A program made the translations under genes and the position numbers. DNA of 64,000 nucleotides. Origin: CAZFMJ01 sp964520045. GTDB lineage: Bacteria; Elusimicrobiota; Elusimicrobia; Elusimicrobiales; CAZFMJ01. The notes under the pieces were generated by a model, which did no database searches, was not told where the DNA came from, and saw only the letters and a program-made list of their open reading frames with translations. Shown one piece after another: positions 25,749-36,400 of this stretch. The stretch spans positions 1 to 64,000 of the forward strand of contig CAZFMJ010000005.1 of the NCBI GenBank assembly GCA_964520045.1, in the 5' to 3' direction. The number at the start of each line of letters is the position of its first letter. The first letter of the stretch is position 1.

Positions 25749-28700
25749 ATTTTCCTTATTGCAGTCGCGCTGCCTCCGGAAGCATTAACTTTTATCTTGG
25801 CTATATATCCGCCCTTAGACACCTTGTTGCCGAGCCCGTTGGTCCCGTCCCATATTACAAAATTGGCGCCCCTGCGGCCCCCTTCCCCTCCGCTTGAAAA
25901 CTTAAATTCCTTCACCGCATAGCCCAGCAGGTCATATATCGTAATTGTAACCTCGGCATTATCTCCGAGCGTATATGTTATAACCGTCCGGCTTTCAATT
26001 CCCGATTTACGGGGATCAAACGGATTGGGATAATTGCTTACTCCGGAAAGAACAGAGGCGCTCAATCCGGTAGCCACCGGCGATTCAAGCGTCGTCCATC
26101 CAGAGAAAACTCCGGCGCTGCTCATCGACCTGATGCGGTAGGTAAAGAACTGCCCTTTCCCCCTGGGCGATTCTCCGGGGAACGACGGATTGCCGATAAA
26201 ATACGACGGCTTTATTGAAGACCGCACAAAAGGCAGGGAACGCCACACAACATTGGCCTGCAGATCTTCCGGCGCTCCGCCTCTTTCCTGCATTTCATAA
26301 TACGACACCCCCGAAATCGCCTGAATCGACGGATCCCAGATTATTTCAAAACTCGTTGTCTCATCTCCGGATTTCACCTGCGGTTTCGGTATACCCGGAT
26401 TAGTAGGCGCATTGGGATCAAACCTGAAAACAAACATGGCTCTTACCGCGGAGGTGCCCGCCGCCGCCACAAACCTTGAAAACACTATAGCGGCGTCGTC
26501 GGAGACAAGCTCTCCGGCAAGATGATTTATAGCGGCGGACCCCTGAACTCCACGGCCGTTGTCTATCATTACGGTGTTTGAAACATCCATCTGCGGCAGA
26601 GCGGTTAAGAGATTGCCTTCCTTTTTAACCCTTATAATTTCACTTCCGACATATACGATTCCGGATGGAGGCAGTTTTGACGCGTCGGCCACGGCGAACA
26701 CCGTAGCATCCGGCGTCAGACTATTGGAAAGTTTTGTTATATTAGGAACCGGAAGAGACAGATTTTTTATGGCCACGGCGGTAACGGGCGACCCGGCGGC
26801 TTTGGCTTTGAAAGATTTTGCCTTTAACCTGCCGGCCGCCGCGGCCGATGCCTCGACGCGCGACCATATTCCGCTTATGGACACAGGAGCATCGTAGTAA
26901 CGGCCGGCCGCCACCTCATAGTAGCCGTCGGCTGAAACAACCGACGGCAATGTGACTTTCAACTGCTGGCCGCTGCCCGTCCATGCCGAAGGAACAAAAC
27001 CTTCTCCCGGCATAGGCATTGTTTTGGACGGATCGGCCGCATCCATGCCGAGCTCTATCCTGAGATTATTGTTGCTCACAAGCACATAGTCCAAAATCCC
27101 GTCTTTGTTAAAGTCCATATCAAAAATAAGTTTGTTTCCCGGGTTGGGATCCAGCGAAGGAGAAGGCACGGAATCGCCGCCAAGCGATATTTTTGTAAGC
27201 CGGCTGTCGTCGCCGCTTGAGAAATTATCAGGAATCCCATCCCCGTTTATATCCAAAAGCGGCGGCTCGGACATGCAGTTGGCCGTCCATTGAGACCCGT
27301 CCGCGCATATCCATTTACTCATGTCCGGAATAGGATTGCCGCTGCTGTCCCTGCAGATATTGTTGCGCGAATACAGGACGCTGAACCCGTTGTTGCAGTT
27401 TGCCGCGTCTACCACGGCAAAGGCGGGATAGCCGACCGCGTTCGCCGGAATTCCCGCTCCCGCCACAGTCATTATCACCGGAACCGCCACCGAAGAACTG
27501 ATTGACAGAGAAACCAGCGGAATAGTCACGGGCACGATATTGAGCGTATTTGAACGCATGGGCCAGCTGTTTGCGGAAGCGGATCCGGCCGGCAAAGATA
27601 TGTCATTGGGACCGATAAACTCCGTGAAAGCAGGCAGGCTTACCCCTGCTTTGTGACCTAATATGGGACTGCCGGCGGCATCGTTTCCGGACCCGATATC
27701 CGCTGATATGATAAGCGGAAGCGCGGATGCAGATACTCTTAAATACGGGTCCGCATTGCGGCCCAACTCTACGACAGCATAAGATCCGGCAAACGATGCG
27801 GTTGTGCCAAGCAGTAAATCCGTGCCGGGAACGATAACGCCGTCGCCGTTATCAAGCCATACCTTAAGTTTCGCAAAATTGCCTATTCCCGCCGATCCGC
27901 CCGCTTCGGCAGCGCCGGTCTGTTTGATCCGCATCTTTGATATGTTCACGGCAGACGCGCTTGTGTTGAGAACTAATTTCAGCAGCGGAACATTTATCTG
28001 GCCCGGAACCGCCTCTACGGGAGAAATGCTGGTTCCGGCCGCCGAAAGATTGATTTCCGGCGCCGAGGAATCAACGCGGTAAATAAACATGGGTTTTACG
28101 GAAGACTTCACGCCGGCTGAAGTCACAAATCTGGCCAGGAATATGGCGGCCGAATCCGAAACCGGTTCGCCTGAAAGATGGTAAATAGGAGCGGAACCGC
28201 GCAGACCGCGACCGTTGCCGGGCGCCGGATCTCCGGTCTGGCCGGTTAAAACAAGAGTATTGCCCTCTCCCTTATATACTCGCATAATTTCGCTTCCCAC
28301 ATAAACCAGCCCGGGCAAAGGCAGCTTTGACGCGTCTTCAACCGTAAAATACGTAGTGTCGGGAGTCAAATTCGCGGTAAGTTTGGTTATCTGCGGCACA
28401 GGCAGATTAAGCCCCGTAACTCTGGATATGCTTATGGGCGCGCCGGCCGCGATTCTTTCAAATTTCTGGGAAGTGAGCCCGGCCGTGGAAGCTACCGCCA
28501 CCGTAGACCATTTCCCGCTGTAGTAAGGAAATTCGTCGTCGTAGAATTTCGTGACGGCGACTTCATAATAACCTTCCAGACCCGCCACCGGCATCATGGC
28601 GGCAAGCTGCCCGCTCTTATCCGCCCATGCGGAAGGAACAAATCCCTGCTCCGATACAGGAACCGCTTTAAGCGGATTGCCCTGGTCAGCCAGGTCATTG

Positions 28701-31700
28701 CCGAGAAGTATCTGCAGGCTGTCCGCGTTGTAGAAAACGAGATCCGCAATCCCGTCCTGATTGAGATCCATGTCCAGCAGTCCGGTACGCGTCATATCCC
28801 GCGAAGGAGAGCCGTCTCCGGCAAGCGTAGCCATCGAAGTAAGCGGACTTGCGCCATAGGAAAAATTATCAGGAATGCCGTCTCCGTTTATATCTATCAG
28901 CGGCGGGAAAGACTTGCAGTCATTTGCGTTCGCAAGCCAGCTTGAACCGTCCGCGCACAGCCACTTGCTCTGATCGGGAACGGGATTGCCGTTCATATCG
29001 CGGCAGACGTTGTTTCTGGGATACGAGGTGTCCCTGCCGTTATTGCACAGCGAAGAGCTGACTTTTGCGTAAGCCGGGTATCCCACGGCATTAGAGGGGA
29101 CTCCGGGCCCCGCATATGTCGTTATGACGGGAATCATGGACGAGCTTATTGACACGGCAGAAATGACAAGGGGAGCTATTCGCGTATTCAGAGAAGAAAC
29201 AGGCGGCTGCTTGACGGGGTCGGCTATGGCGCTTAATTCCTTCAATCCTCCCAAAGCTTTCATATCTGAAAAGTTTTCAAGTTTTACTCCCAAGTCATGC
29301 CCTATTATAAGATTAGACGCGCCCACGGTTCCCACCAGATATATCGTGGTTTTTGAAGTGCTGACGTTGAGCTTAGGCAGTCCATCTATGCTGACATTTA
29401 TCGTGGCTATGCCTATGTCGAAATCCGAGCTTCCGCCGGGCTGAAGTTTCTGCAAAACGCTTCCCGCAGGCTTATCCCCCGAACTGAAAGCCCCGTTTCC
29501 GTCAGATTCAAGGTAGAGCTCAAGACGGGTAAGATCGCACGCGGACGCGTCCTGGCAAAAAACATTTCCGGTCTGTTTGAATTTTATGGCCCCGATATCC
29601 ACTGCGCTGATGTTTGTCATAAAGTCAATCTTCAGCAAAGCTATTCTTTTGCCGGGCTCAACAGTGGCAGGAGCAAGGTTAAGGCCAGAAACCTGAAGCA
29701 CCGTTCCCGCGACCACAACTTTGTTCGATTCATAAGGAAGGTCCTGCATTATCGGCTTGTTATCAGACCCCAACTGGCCGTACGGAAGCTGAGGTATCTG
29801 CGAGACATTCAGATACACTTTGCCGTTTACTATATCCGGGGGAGCATCCACCACTATGCTGTTGGGGCCGGCTATTTTTACGCCGACGCCGTTTCCGGTA
29901 ACCGCGGACTCGCCCATGTCATAGACGATAAAATACGTCTGGGGAACGGGCGAAACTATCTGGGGAACGGTAAGCTCCACAAGCCTTGACCTGTCATTAT
30001 CATCCGTCTGATTGAATAAATCAACCTTTTCCACAGCGGCTCCGCTGGAAATTGAAAGAGCGGGAGTCTTTGCGTCTCCCATAATCATGCTTCTGGCTGT
30101 TATATGGAAAGCGGGGCTGGCGCCGGATATATAATCGTATTTTAGGACTTCAACTCCGGCAAGAAGAAGATTTCCGCTTGCCGGGAATCCGGCCGTAGAA
30201 TTCACAATAAGGTTAAAAGGCGCCGCCGCCGCGCTTGAAAGATTCATAGCCAAAACGGCGCTCTTGTCTGAAACAGGAAGGTCCATGGCGTCCAGCACGT
30301 CATTGGTGTTTATGTCGCGGTATATTCTTATGAACCTGACGTCTTTATTCCGGCCGTTGGGATAATTAACGTCGGCGGATGAGCCGATTTTTTCCACCAG
30401 CAGTTTTCTCCATAACCCCTGAGCCAAATTGGTCGTAAAATTGAATCTTAAAATAGACACCTTCTTCTGGCCCTGGCTTACGGTGCCTATTTTTGACGCC
30501 AAATCGTAAACTCCCATGGTTATAATGCTTTGCGTTTCGGAAATCGTATCCAGTGAAGACTCAACGGGGAAAACGCCGGTATCGGCGTATTTGGTGTCAG
30601 GCACGGCCACATTGAAATAATTTGTGCCCGCCGCGGAAAGCCCTATAGTTTTGTCTTTCTGGCCGAACTCTGATATGTCCACGGTAATAAAATACTGCAC
30701 AGGGGCCGTGCCTATGATAAGAGGAGGATTAAACTGCATTATGCTGTAGCCGTCGTTAAGGAAATCATTTCCCGCGGAAACAAGATTCGGGTAAATGCCG
30801 GAAACAGTGTATGTATCGTCAAACAGCTCATTATTATTATTCGCATCTTTCCACATCTTCACGTTCGATATATCCGAATCCACTCCGCTTCCTATTCTAT
30901 CAACCCGCAATGACTCAAGTTTGGCCGTATTGGCATCCGCCTGCATCACAAGTTTAAGAATGGGAACTGTTTCTTCGTTCTGGTATGCCAATCCCGTAGC
31001 CATATTTCCCACGTATAATTTCAGGGCGTCTACAGTCGGCATTACGACAAAACCAGGACTGGCCACCCTGTTGGCGAGCACAACGGTGTGATTCACCGGG
31101 CCTGTCAATATCGAAGACGGATTAACACCTGCTCCCGCTAATTCAAGCCCTGTAACTTCATTCAAATTAGTTGTGCCGGGGCCCGAAAACACGGCGGTAG
31201 GGTCAATATCCAGAGTAACAAAGAAAGTGGCCGGAGACAGCGTTTTGCGTATAAGAGCGTATGCCCGCCCTTCTTCATGCAGATCGACGTTGGCATACGA
31301 ACCCGTAAAGACAGACGACCCCACAAGCACGTCGGCAACCGGATCTCCTCCGGCATCCAGATTGAGTATGCCGTCTCCGTTTGCATCCTTGAATATTTTA
31401 ACCCTAGACACGTCAGAATCCGCTCCGCGCAGGGGCTCGGGACGCCAGCGCTGGAATTTCATCTGTTTGACCTGAATTTCATAATCCGAAGCGGACATGT
31501 ACAGCCGCAGAACGCTCCTGTTTTTCTGCCCCTGTTTTAATTCCCCTCCTATAACGGCTCCGGCGCTGTGCGCCACGGCGGGGCTTCCGATATCGCCTCT
31601 GGTAATGCCTACAAGAGCGTTTGACCTTGTGCTCGTGTACACTACTATTTCATTGTCAACCATGACATATCCCTGCCCCGGCAGTCCCTGCGTGGTCGAA

Positions 31701-33430
31701 ACCAGCCAGCTGGTTTCCTTGTCTCCGGAATTGGCAGCCGGAACATCAGCCTCAAGAACCATGGCTTTTGCGGTATCGGCATTCAAATCCGTGAAAACGG
31801 GTTCCGATACCACCGTAAGCACCTGCGGTTTCGGAACTATATCATGCAAAGCGCTTGTAAAGCTGAACGACTGCGGCCTCTTGTTCGGCTCGGATATCGA
31901 GTCGTCGTTAGGAGTATCCCTGCCGTCGGTTATAACGGGGAAACTCTCCGTATCCAGAACGAGCCCGACTCTGCGCACCTCGTTGGTGAAGGGATCGGTA
32001 GGCACCGCGGTATGATTCATGTCTACGGCTATGAGATACCTGCTCGGGACGCTCAAAAGCCTCTGAACGGCGGAAGTGGAAAGGTTGAAATTAAGCTTTG
32101 CCATAAGCTCTCCTCCTCCGGTGTTAAAAGCGGAGGAGGCAAGCATTATGTCTCCGGCATCCAGTCTATAGCTGTTGTTTACGTCTTTATAAACGCTGAT
32201 TCTGTCGATTTCGTCGCGCACCCTTGTGTCCGTGGTCGCAGTTCCTGTAGCCTTTATCACTATGCCGCGCCATAAGGCATCGGATTGCTCCGCATTCATC
32301 GCAAAAGTCACGAACGTAAGGTTCGTGGCTCCCTGCTGGAGATCGTAGCCTGACGCATTTATATCCTGCGGCGCGACATATACCTGGTCCGGGAATTCGT
32401 CTATTTTCTGTATGAACCCATTAGTCAAATTGGGGTCCACTCCCACATTGATGGGGCTAAACTCATCCGGATAAGCCATTTTGAAATAATCAGTAGTTCT
32501 CATTTCAAAACCGAGCCGCACCTGCGAACCGACGGAAGCAAGATTATCCAGATCAAAAGCGACTATATATTTTCTTTCTACCGGAGTAAGCTCGGCTCCG
32601 GGCAAACCCCTGAGAATTTCCGAAGCGCCTCCCCTTATCCGCACTCTTGCCTGCCCTGAAACCGCGGCTCCGGCCGGCCATGCCTTGGCGGAAGTGCCGT
32701 CCGCTCCCCTTGTAAGCCCTGTAAACCGCCTGTTGTCTTCGTCATAACCAGAATAATATATTACCTCTTTCAAGGCGCTGTCGGTCTGGTCGTCTCCAAG
32801 CACAAGCCTGCCAGGAGCCAAAGGAGGAAGATGCTGTTCCTCATCGGGTTTCTGAATGGACATTCCCTTAAACGCTGCGAAATCCCCGACTTCCAGAAAC
32901 CCCGTCTCAGAAGAGCTCAGTCCCGCGCCGGCAAGAATACTCCTGGGATATGTCTGCGCCAGCGGGAAAGACACGAGCTGATCGGTTGTGCCGGCCTGCA
33001 GAACTCCGTCCCCGTTAACATCCTGATATATCTTTATATCCGCGACATCGCCGGCTTTGTTGTTTTGTATCGTGCGGTCCATTTTCATTCCGGTCAATAT
33101 GCCCGACCCGTGATTTGTTTTCACGGCGAACTGAGTTATAGCGACATTCACGGAGCCCTGCAGTTTTTCGGTCAAAGCCATGTTCAGCCTTGAGGTAATC
33201 TGCGCGGTATCATAAGTGGGCGATATGGTTATGTAGGAAGACTGTATTACCGTAAATCCAGGAGGCCTGCCCGTGCCTGAAACTGGGAAAATATTACCGG
33301 GATTGATTATGGCGGCCTGGGTTTTTCCTATAGCGGCGGCGCCGGCAATGTCAAAAACCACGAAGAAAGTCCTGGTGGAAATATTTATCTTTCCGCATTC
33401 CGCTTTATCAAGAACGTTCAGCGCGGCCAT
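25733..33430 (-). CDS. Giant surface protein, C-terminal portion, with type A sorting domain
   Basis: 2,565 residues, read as the continuation of the giant gene rather than a separate one: dropping one T from the T7 run at 33439-33445 turns the upstream frame NPAVFF into NPAVFSGG, which runs straight into this frame's AALNVLDKAECGK, and the domain type is the same on both sides. The content is about ten modules of 200-250 residues rich in calcium-loop-like DxNxDGxL motifs (DVNGDGVLQ, DANGDGILNLD, DINGDGIPDNF twice), five 'VGSEIMRV...RGxxGSxAxxH' modules, two long duplicated blocks, a fibronectin-III-like segment and a C-terminal domain beginning NYPNPFDP. ATG 33430 is not a true start: no ribosome site precedes it. 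Cell-surface location is inferred from the C-terminal domain. Confidence 0.85.
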   Translation of the reverse strand: MAALNVLDKAECGKINISTRTFFVVFDIAGAAAIGKTQAAIINPGNIFPVSGTGRPPGFTVIQSSYITISPTYDTAQITSRLNMALTEKLQGSVNVAITQFAVKTNHGSGILTGMKMDRTIQNNKAGDVADIKIYQDVNGDGVLQAGTTDQLVSFPLAQTYPRSILAGAGLSSSETGFLEVGDFAAFKGMSIQKPDEEQHLPPLAPGRLVLGDDQTDSALKEVIYYSGYDEDNRRFTGLTRGADGTSAKAWPAGAAVSGQARVRIRGGASEILRGLPGAELTPVERKYIVAFDLDNLASVGSQVRLGFEMRTTDYFKMAYPDEFSPINVGVDPNLTNGFIQKIDEFPDQVYVAPQDINASGYDLQQGATNLTFVTFAMNAEQSDALWRGIVIKATGTATTDTRVRDEIDRISVYKDVNNSYRLDAGDIMLASSAFNTGGGELMAKLNFNLSTSAVQRLLSVPSRYLIAVDMNHTAVPTDPFTNEVRRVGLVLDTESFPVITDGRDTPNDDSISEPNKRPQSFSFTSALHDIVPKPQVLTVVSEPVFTDLNADTAKAMVLEADVPAANSGDKETSWLVSTTQGLPGQGYVMVDNEIVVYTSTRSNALVGITRGDIGSPAVAHSAGAVIGGELKQGQKNRSVLRLYMSASDYEIQVKQMKFQRWRPEPLRGADSDVSRVKIFKDANGDGILNLDAGGDPVADVLVGSSVFTGSYANVDLHEEGRAYALIRKTLSPATFFVTLDIDPTAVFSGPGTTNLNEVTGLELAGAGVNPSSILTGPVNHTVVLANRVASPGFVVMPTVDALKLYVGNMATGLAYQNEETVPILKLVMQADANTAKLESLRVDRIGSGVDSDISNVKMWKDANNNNELFDDTYTVSGIYPNLVSAGNDFLNDGYSIMQFNPPLIIGTAPVQYFITVDISEFGQKDKTIGLSAAGTNYFNVAVPDTKYADTGVFPVESSLDTISETQSIITMGVYDLASKIGTVSQGQKKVSILRFNFTTNLAQGLWRKLLVEKIGSSADVNYPNGRNKDVRFIRIYRDINTNDVLDAMDLPVSDKSAVLAMNLSSAAAAPFNLIVNSTAGFPASGNLLLAGVEVLKYDYISGASPAFHITARSMIMGDAKTPALSISSGAAVEKVDLFNQTDDNDRSRLVELTVPQIVSPVPQTYFIVYDMGESAVTGNGVGVKIAGPNSIVVDAPPDIVNGKVYLNVSQIPQLPYGQLGSDNKPIMQDLPYESNKVVVAGTVLQVSGLNLAPATVEPGKRIALLKIDFMTNISAVDIGAIKFKQTGNVFCQDASACDLTRLELYLESDGNGAFSSGDKPAGSVLQKLQPGGSSDFDIGIATINVSIDGLPKLNVSTSKTTIYLVGTVGASNLIIGHDLGVKLENFSDMKALGGLKELSAIADPVKQPPVSSLNTRIAPLVISAVSISSSMIPVITTYAGPGVPSNAVGYPAYAKVSSSLCNNGRDTSYPRNNVCRDMNGNPVPDQSKWLCADGSSWLANANDCKSFPPLIDINGDGIPDNFSYGASPLTSMATLAGDGSPSRDMTRTGLLDMDLNQDGIADLVFYNADSLQILLGNDLADQGNPLKAVPVSEQGFVPSAWADKSGQLAAMMPVAGLEGYYEVAVTKFYDDEFPYYSGKWSTVAVASTAGLTSQKFERIAAGAPISISRVTGLNLPVPQITKLTANLTPDTTYFTVEDASKLPLPGLVYVGSEIMRVYKGEGNTLVLTGQTGDPAPGNGRGLRGSAPIYHLSGEPVSDSAAIFLARFVTSAGVKSSVKPMFIYRVDSSAPEINLSAAGTSISPVEAVPGQINVPLLKLVLNTSASAVNISKMRIKQTGAAEAGGSAGIGNFAKLKVWLDNGDGVIVPGTDLLLGTTASFAGSYAVVELGRNADPYLRVSASALPLIISADIGSGNDAAGSPILGHKAGVSLPAFTEFIGPNDISLPAGSASANSWPMRSNTLNIVPVTIPLVSLSISSSVAVPVIMTVAGAGIPANAVGYPAFAVVDAANCNNGFSVLYSRNNICRDSSGNPIPDMSKWICADGSQWTANCMSEPPLLDINGDGIPDNFSSGDDSRLTKISLGGDSVPSPSLDPNPGNKLIFDMDFNKDGILDYVLVSNNNLRIELGMDAADPSKTMPMPGEGFVPSAWTGSGQQLKVTLPSVVSADGYYEVAAGRYYDAPVSISGIWSRVEASAAAAGRLKAKSFKAKAAGSPVTAVAIKNLSLPVPNITKLSNSLTPDATVFAVADASKLPPSGIVYVGSEIIRVKKEGNLLTALPQMDVSNTVMIDNGRGVQGSAAINHLAGELVSDDAAIVFSRFVAAAGTSAVRAMFVFRFDPNAPTNPGIPKPQVKSGDETTSFEIIWDPSIQAISGVSYYEMQERGGAPEDLQANVVWRSLPFVRSSIKPSYFIGNPSFPGESPRGKGQFFTYRIRSMSSAGVFSGWTTLESPVATGLSASVLSGVSNYPNPFDPRKSGIESRTVITYTLGDNAEVTITIYDLLGYAVKEFKFSSGGEGGRRGANFVIWDGTNGLGNKVSKGGYIAKIKVNASGGSATAIRKIGVIH
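25736..26045 (-). other. C-terminal T9SS type A/FlgD-Ig-like sorting domain
   Basis: The last ~100 residues of the giant protein: NYPNPFDP, then TVITYTLGDNAEVTITIYDL, the WDGTNGLGNKVSKGGY turn and a final RKIGVIH strand. This is the pattern of C-terminal sorting domains recognised by type IX secretion in Bacteroidetes and of FlgD-Ig-like tails in other phyla. Function here is inferred from family resemblance only. Confidence 0.8.
26420..29175 (-). repeat. Duplicated ~370-residue module (two copies, ~1.65 kb apart)
   Basis: Copy 1 (about 28080-29175) and copy 2 (about 26420-27525) share the same order of elements: AGxGxPxNAVGYPA, CNNG...RNN[VI]CRD, a CADGS cysteine stretch, PPL[IL]DINGDGIPDNFS, D[LF]N[QK]DGI, QGFVPSAW or EGFVPSAW, DASKLP, YVGSEI and RG[LV][RQ]GSA. 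They are separated by a 150-residue jelly-roll-like stretch. Six to eight cysteines per copy suggest disulfides, rare elsewhere in the protein. Confidence 0.8.
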
Positions 33431-36400
33431 GCCTCCGGAAAAAAACCGCGGGATTTATCATGTCTGTTATTTCCGTGTCATTGCCGAATTCAAAATTGCC
33501 GTTGCCGGGCTGATAATTTCTGCAGCTGCCCGCCGGGTCCTTGGTATTTGTGTCAAGGAACAGACGCACCGCCGTTATATCCCCGTCTATTCCTTCGTTC
33601 CCCTGCTGGCCTATTCTATTGACTATTATCTTATCTAAAGCGCTTGAAAATTCTTTCGTCCAAAGCGGTATCCTGAGCACTCCGACATACTGCTGGCCCT
33701 GCGGAGCGGTGGAATAGCGTATTCCGTTTATGTAGGCGGCTATATTTGTATACGAGGAGCCCGACAGGGTGTACATCTGGGCCGGGGCCCGTTTTACAGC
33801 CGAAGTAGCGGTCCGCATCTCAAAATTATTGACTGCGACAAGCGGGCTTCCGTCGGTCACCGAAGACACTATTACATGCTGATTGGCGGACATAAGACTT
33901 AAACCCAGACTTTTTGCCACATTCACGTCGGCAGTTGAGGATATCCTGACCGCCAGATAGAAGTCCCTGTTCATCTCGGTTATAAGCGACTCGTTGGGAT
34001 GATTGATATCTATTCCGCCCATAAGCCAATAGTTACCCGTCCAATTTGCAAAAGACGCCGAAGCTATCATTACGTCGGAGACATTGCATTTGGCCTCAAC
34101 AACGGCTTCCGGCGGACAGAAGGTTCCATTGCCTGCGGGATTACCCCAATAAAGCTCCACTCCCGCGACATCCTGCGGATTTATATCTCCTATTTTTGTG
34201 ACTTTAAGTTCTTTAAGCCTTGATGACAAAACAGCCTCGATAGGCTGAGCCTGCGCGGAAAGTTTCATCATCCCTATCGGATAAACCGGCTCGATAATGC
34301 CGGTGCCCTGATAAAGCTCGATCATGCCTGCCGATATTTCTCCGGATAACCGCACCTGCTTGGCCGCATCGGGCTCCGGCGCAAGATCCGTCGGAGTTAT
34401 GACTATTCCGCCCACAGCCACATCATGGTCGGAACTACTTCCTTCCTGAGGCGGATAATGAGCGCTGAACGACCACGGTCTTAATGCGTCGTCCGTATAT
34501 CCGAATATCTTGGCGGGATCGCTGTTTGGCAGATTAATTGTGGCGTAATCAGTCACAAAAACCTTAAGAGAACTTGTCATTAAATCCGATCGTATTCCAA
34601 GCATAGGATATTCCCCGGGGTCGGGATCTCCGACCGGAGAAAAATTGTAATAAGTCGTTCCCAGCAGGTTTTCGGGAGGATTGTTCTCTCTGTTAACAAG
34701 CGCGGCCGAAGACTCTGAAAGCGAGAACACGATCCTGCCCTTGTAATACCTTCCGTTCTCAACGTCTCCCCGGGCGACATTGCCGAATCTGTCCCTTGCT
34801 TTTACCGTAACGGTTTTTGTTTTTTCCGTGACTTTCAGCGGATTTAATGCGGTGAAAGAGTGATGTATCGTAAAATACGCGGCATATGAAGGCGTAATAA
34901 CGACATCCTGCTGGCAGCCCTCCAGCGTTTTGTTGCCCAAAATAGCGGATACTCTCAAAGTATCCGTGCCGGCTATGGTGTCCCATGCATAAAGCGTGAG
35001 ACTGTTTTCATTTCGGTCGAAATTAAATCCTTCGTTCACTAAATCCAGCTGAGTCCAGTTTGCGCCGGTAACAAGCGGCCTGTCGGGATACTGGCCTACG
35101 CGCAGACTCTGTTCCGATTCAAATTCGCATTCCACAGGAGTGCCGGTGGAGGCGAGATTCCCGAACTCATCGGTAAGCCGAAGCGTAATGGGCACAGGAA
35201 CCTGGGATCTTATGTCGTCAGAGGGGTCGCCCGGAGTACCGTTCTCAGAATCAACCCCGTACTGTATTGTTGTTCCCGCCACCATGCGCCGGATAGGAGT
35301 TTCAAAAAGCACTCTGGCCGGTTCGGCCGGCTTTACACTATACGCCTGCCTTATTGTCTCAAACCCTCCCGACTTTATTGTTACGGTAGATTCCGCGGCC
35401 AGGGTATCCGTAACATAGAAATTTACGCTGTGCTGGCCGCCGAAAAGACGCACTGCCCCTGTTCCGGGATTAGGGACAGGCGGGGACGCAGGAAGCGGAG
35501 AAGCGAACGTCACTGTCCCCGTGGAATCAGATTCAATGTCGAAGACCCTGCTTAACCCCGATGCCAGCGGGCTGGGATTCCCGAATTTATCCTGCGTTTG
35601 TATTATAAACGGCTCCGAAAGCGCGCCCGCGGTCAGAATCCTCGGGTCATTGGCAAGATCAATGCGGGCAAGAGATTTTGGCACGATCTCCACGGACTGC
35701 TCCGCGGCTTTCACGGGAGGAAATATTCCCGGAGCTGCGGCGGTCAGCGAAGGCGTTGTGCCGGAAGAGGCTCCGTAAGCAAGAGAGCCGTGCGTGTCCA
35801 GATAATAGAAATCCACGAAATGACTTCCGGTATCCATCACTATAGTATCGGTGGAAGACGCAAATACAGGGGGATCTCCCGCAAGGACATCGGAAGAAAC
35901 GGAAAAACCGAATGAATTCAGAAACCTGCTGGCTGTGCGGGAAGACGAAAGAACGATCGAAACCGGCGCGGTGGCGGTCATGGGATTATCGAAAGCGTCT
36001 CTCTGTTCAATTTCAAAAATCTGAGGCTGACCCAGAATGGGATCGATTACGTCGCCGGCATAGAGCGTCCTTTTCTCATTGTCAAAACTCAAATGGTCTA
36101 CGGGCTGAAGCGGCTCCACGCGCAGGGCATGGAAAGAATTCGCTATCTGGGTAGGCTGCCCGGCTATTATGGTCCACGTGGACGACCGTTCGTCCTCCAG
36201 AGGCACGCTCGACATCATATCCTTGTAATAGAAGCTTGCCGATTTGGAATTGGGAGTGGCTCCGGAGAGCGCTCCGTCCGGTACCACTACATAATCCACA
36301 TACTGCAGGCCTCCGGCTACTTTGGCATCCCTAAAACCATAGACGTAAGGCAGAGGGTCTATCTGGTTTCCGGAAGTCATTTTCACGAAACCCGACTTAG

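Noticed and set aside
33430..33430. ATG 33430 as the start of an independent 2,565-residue protein
   Set aside because: No ribosome site, no signal peptide, and the domain continues across the junction once one T is dropped.
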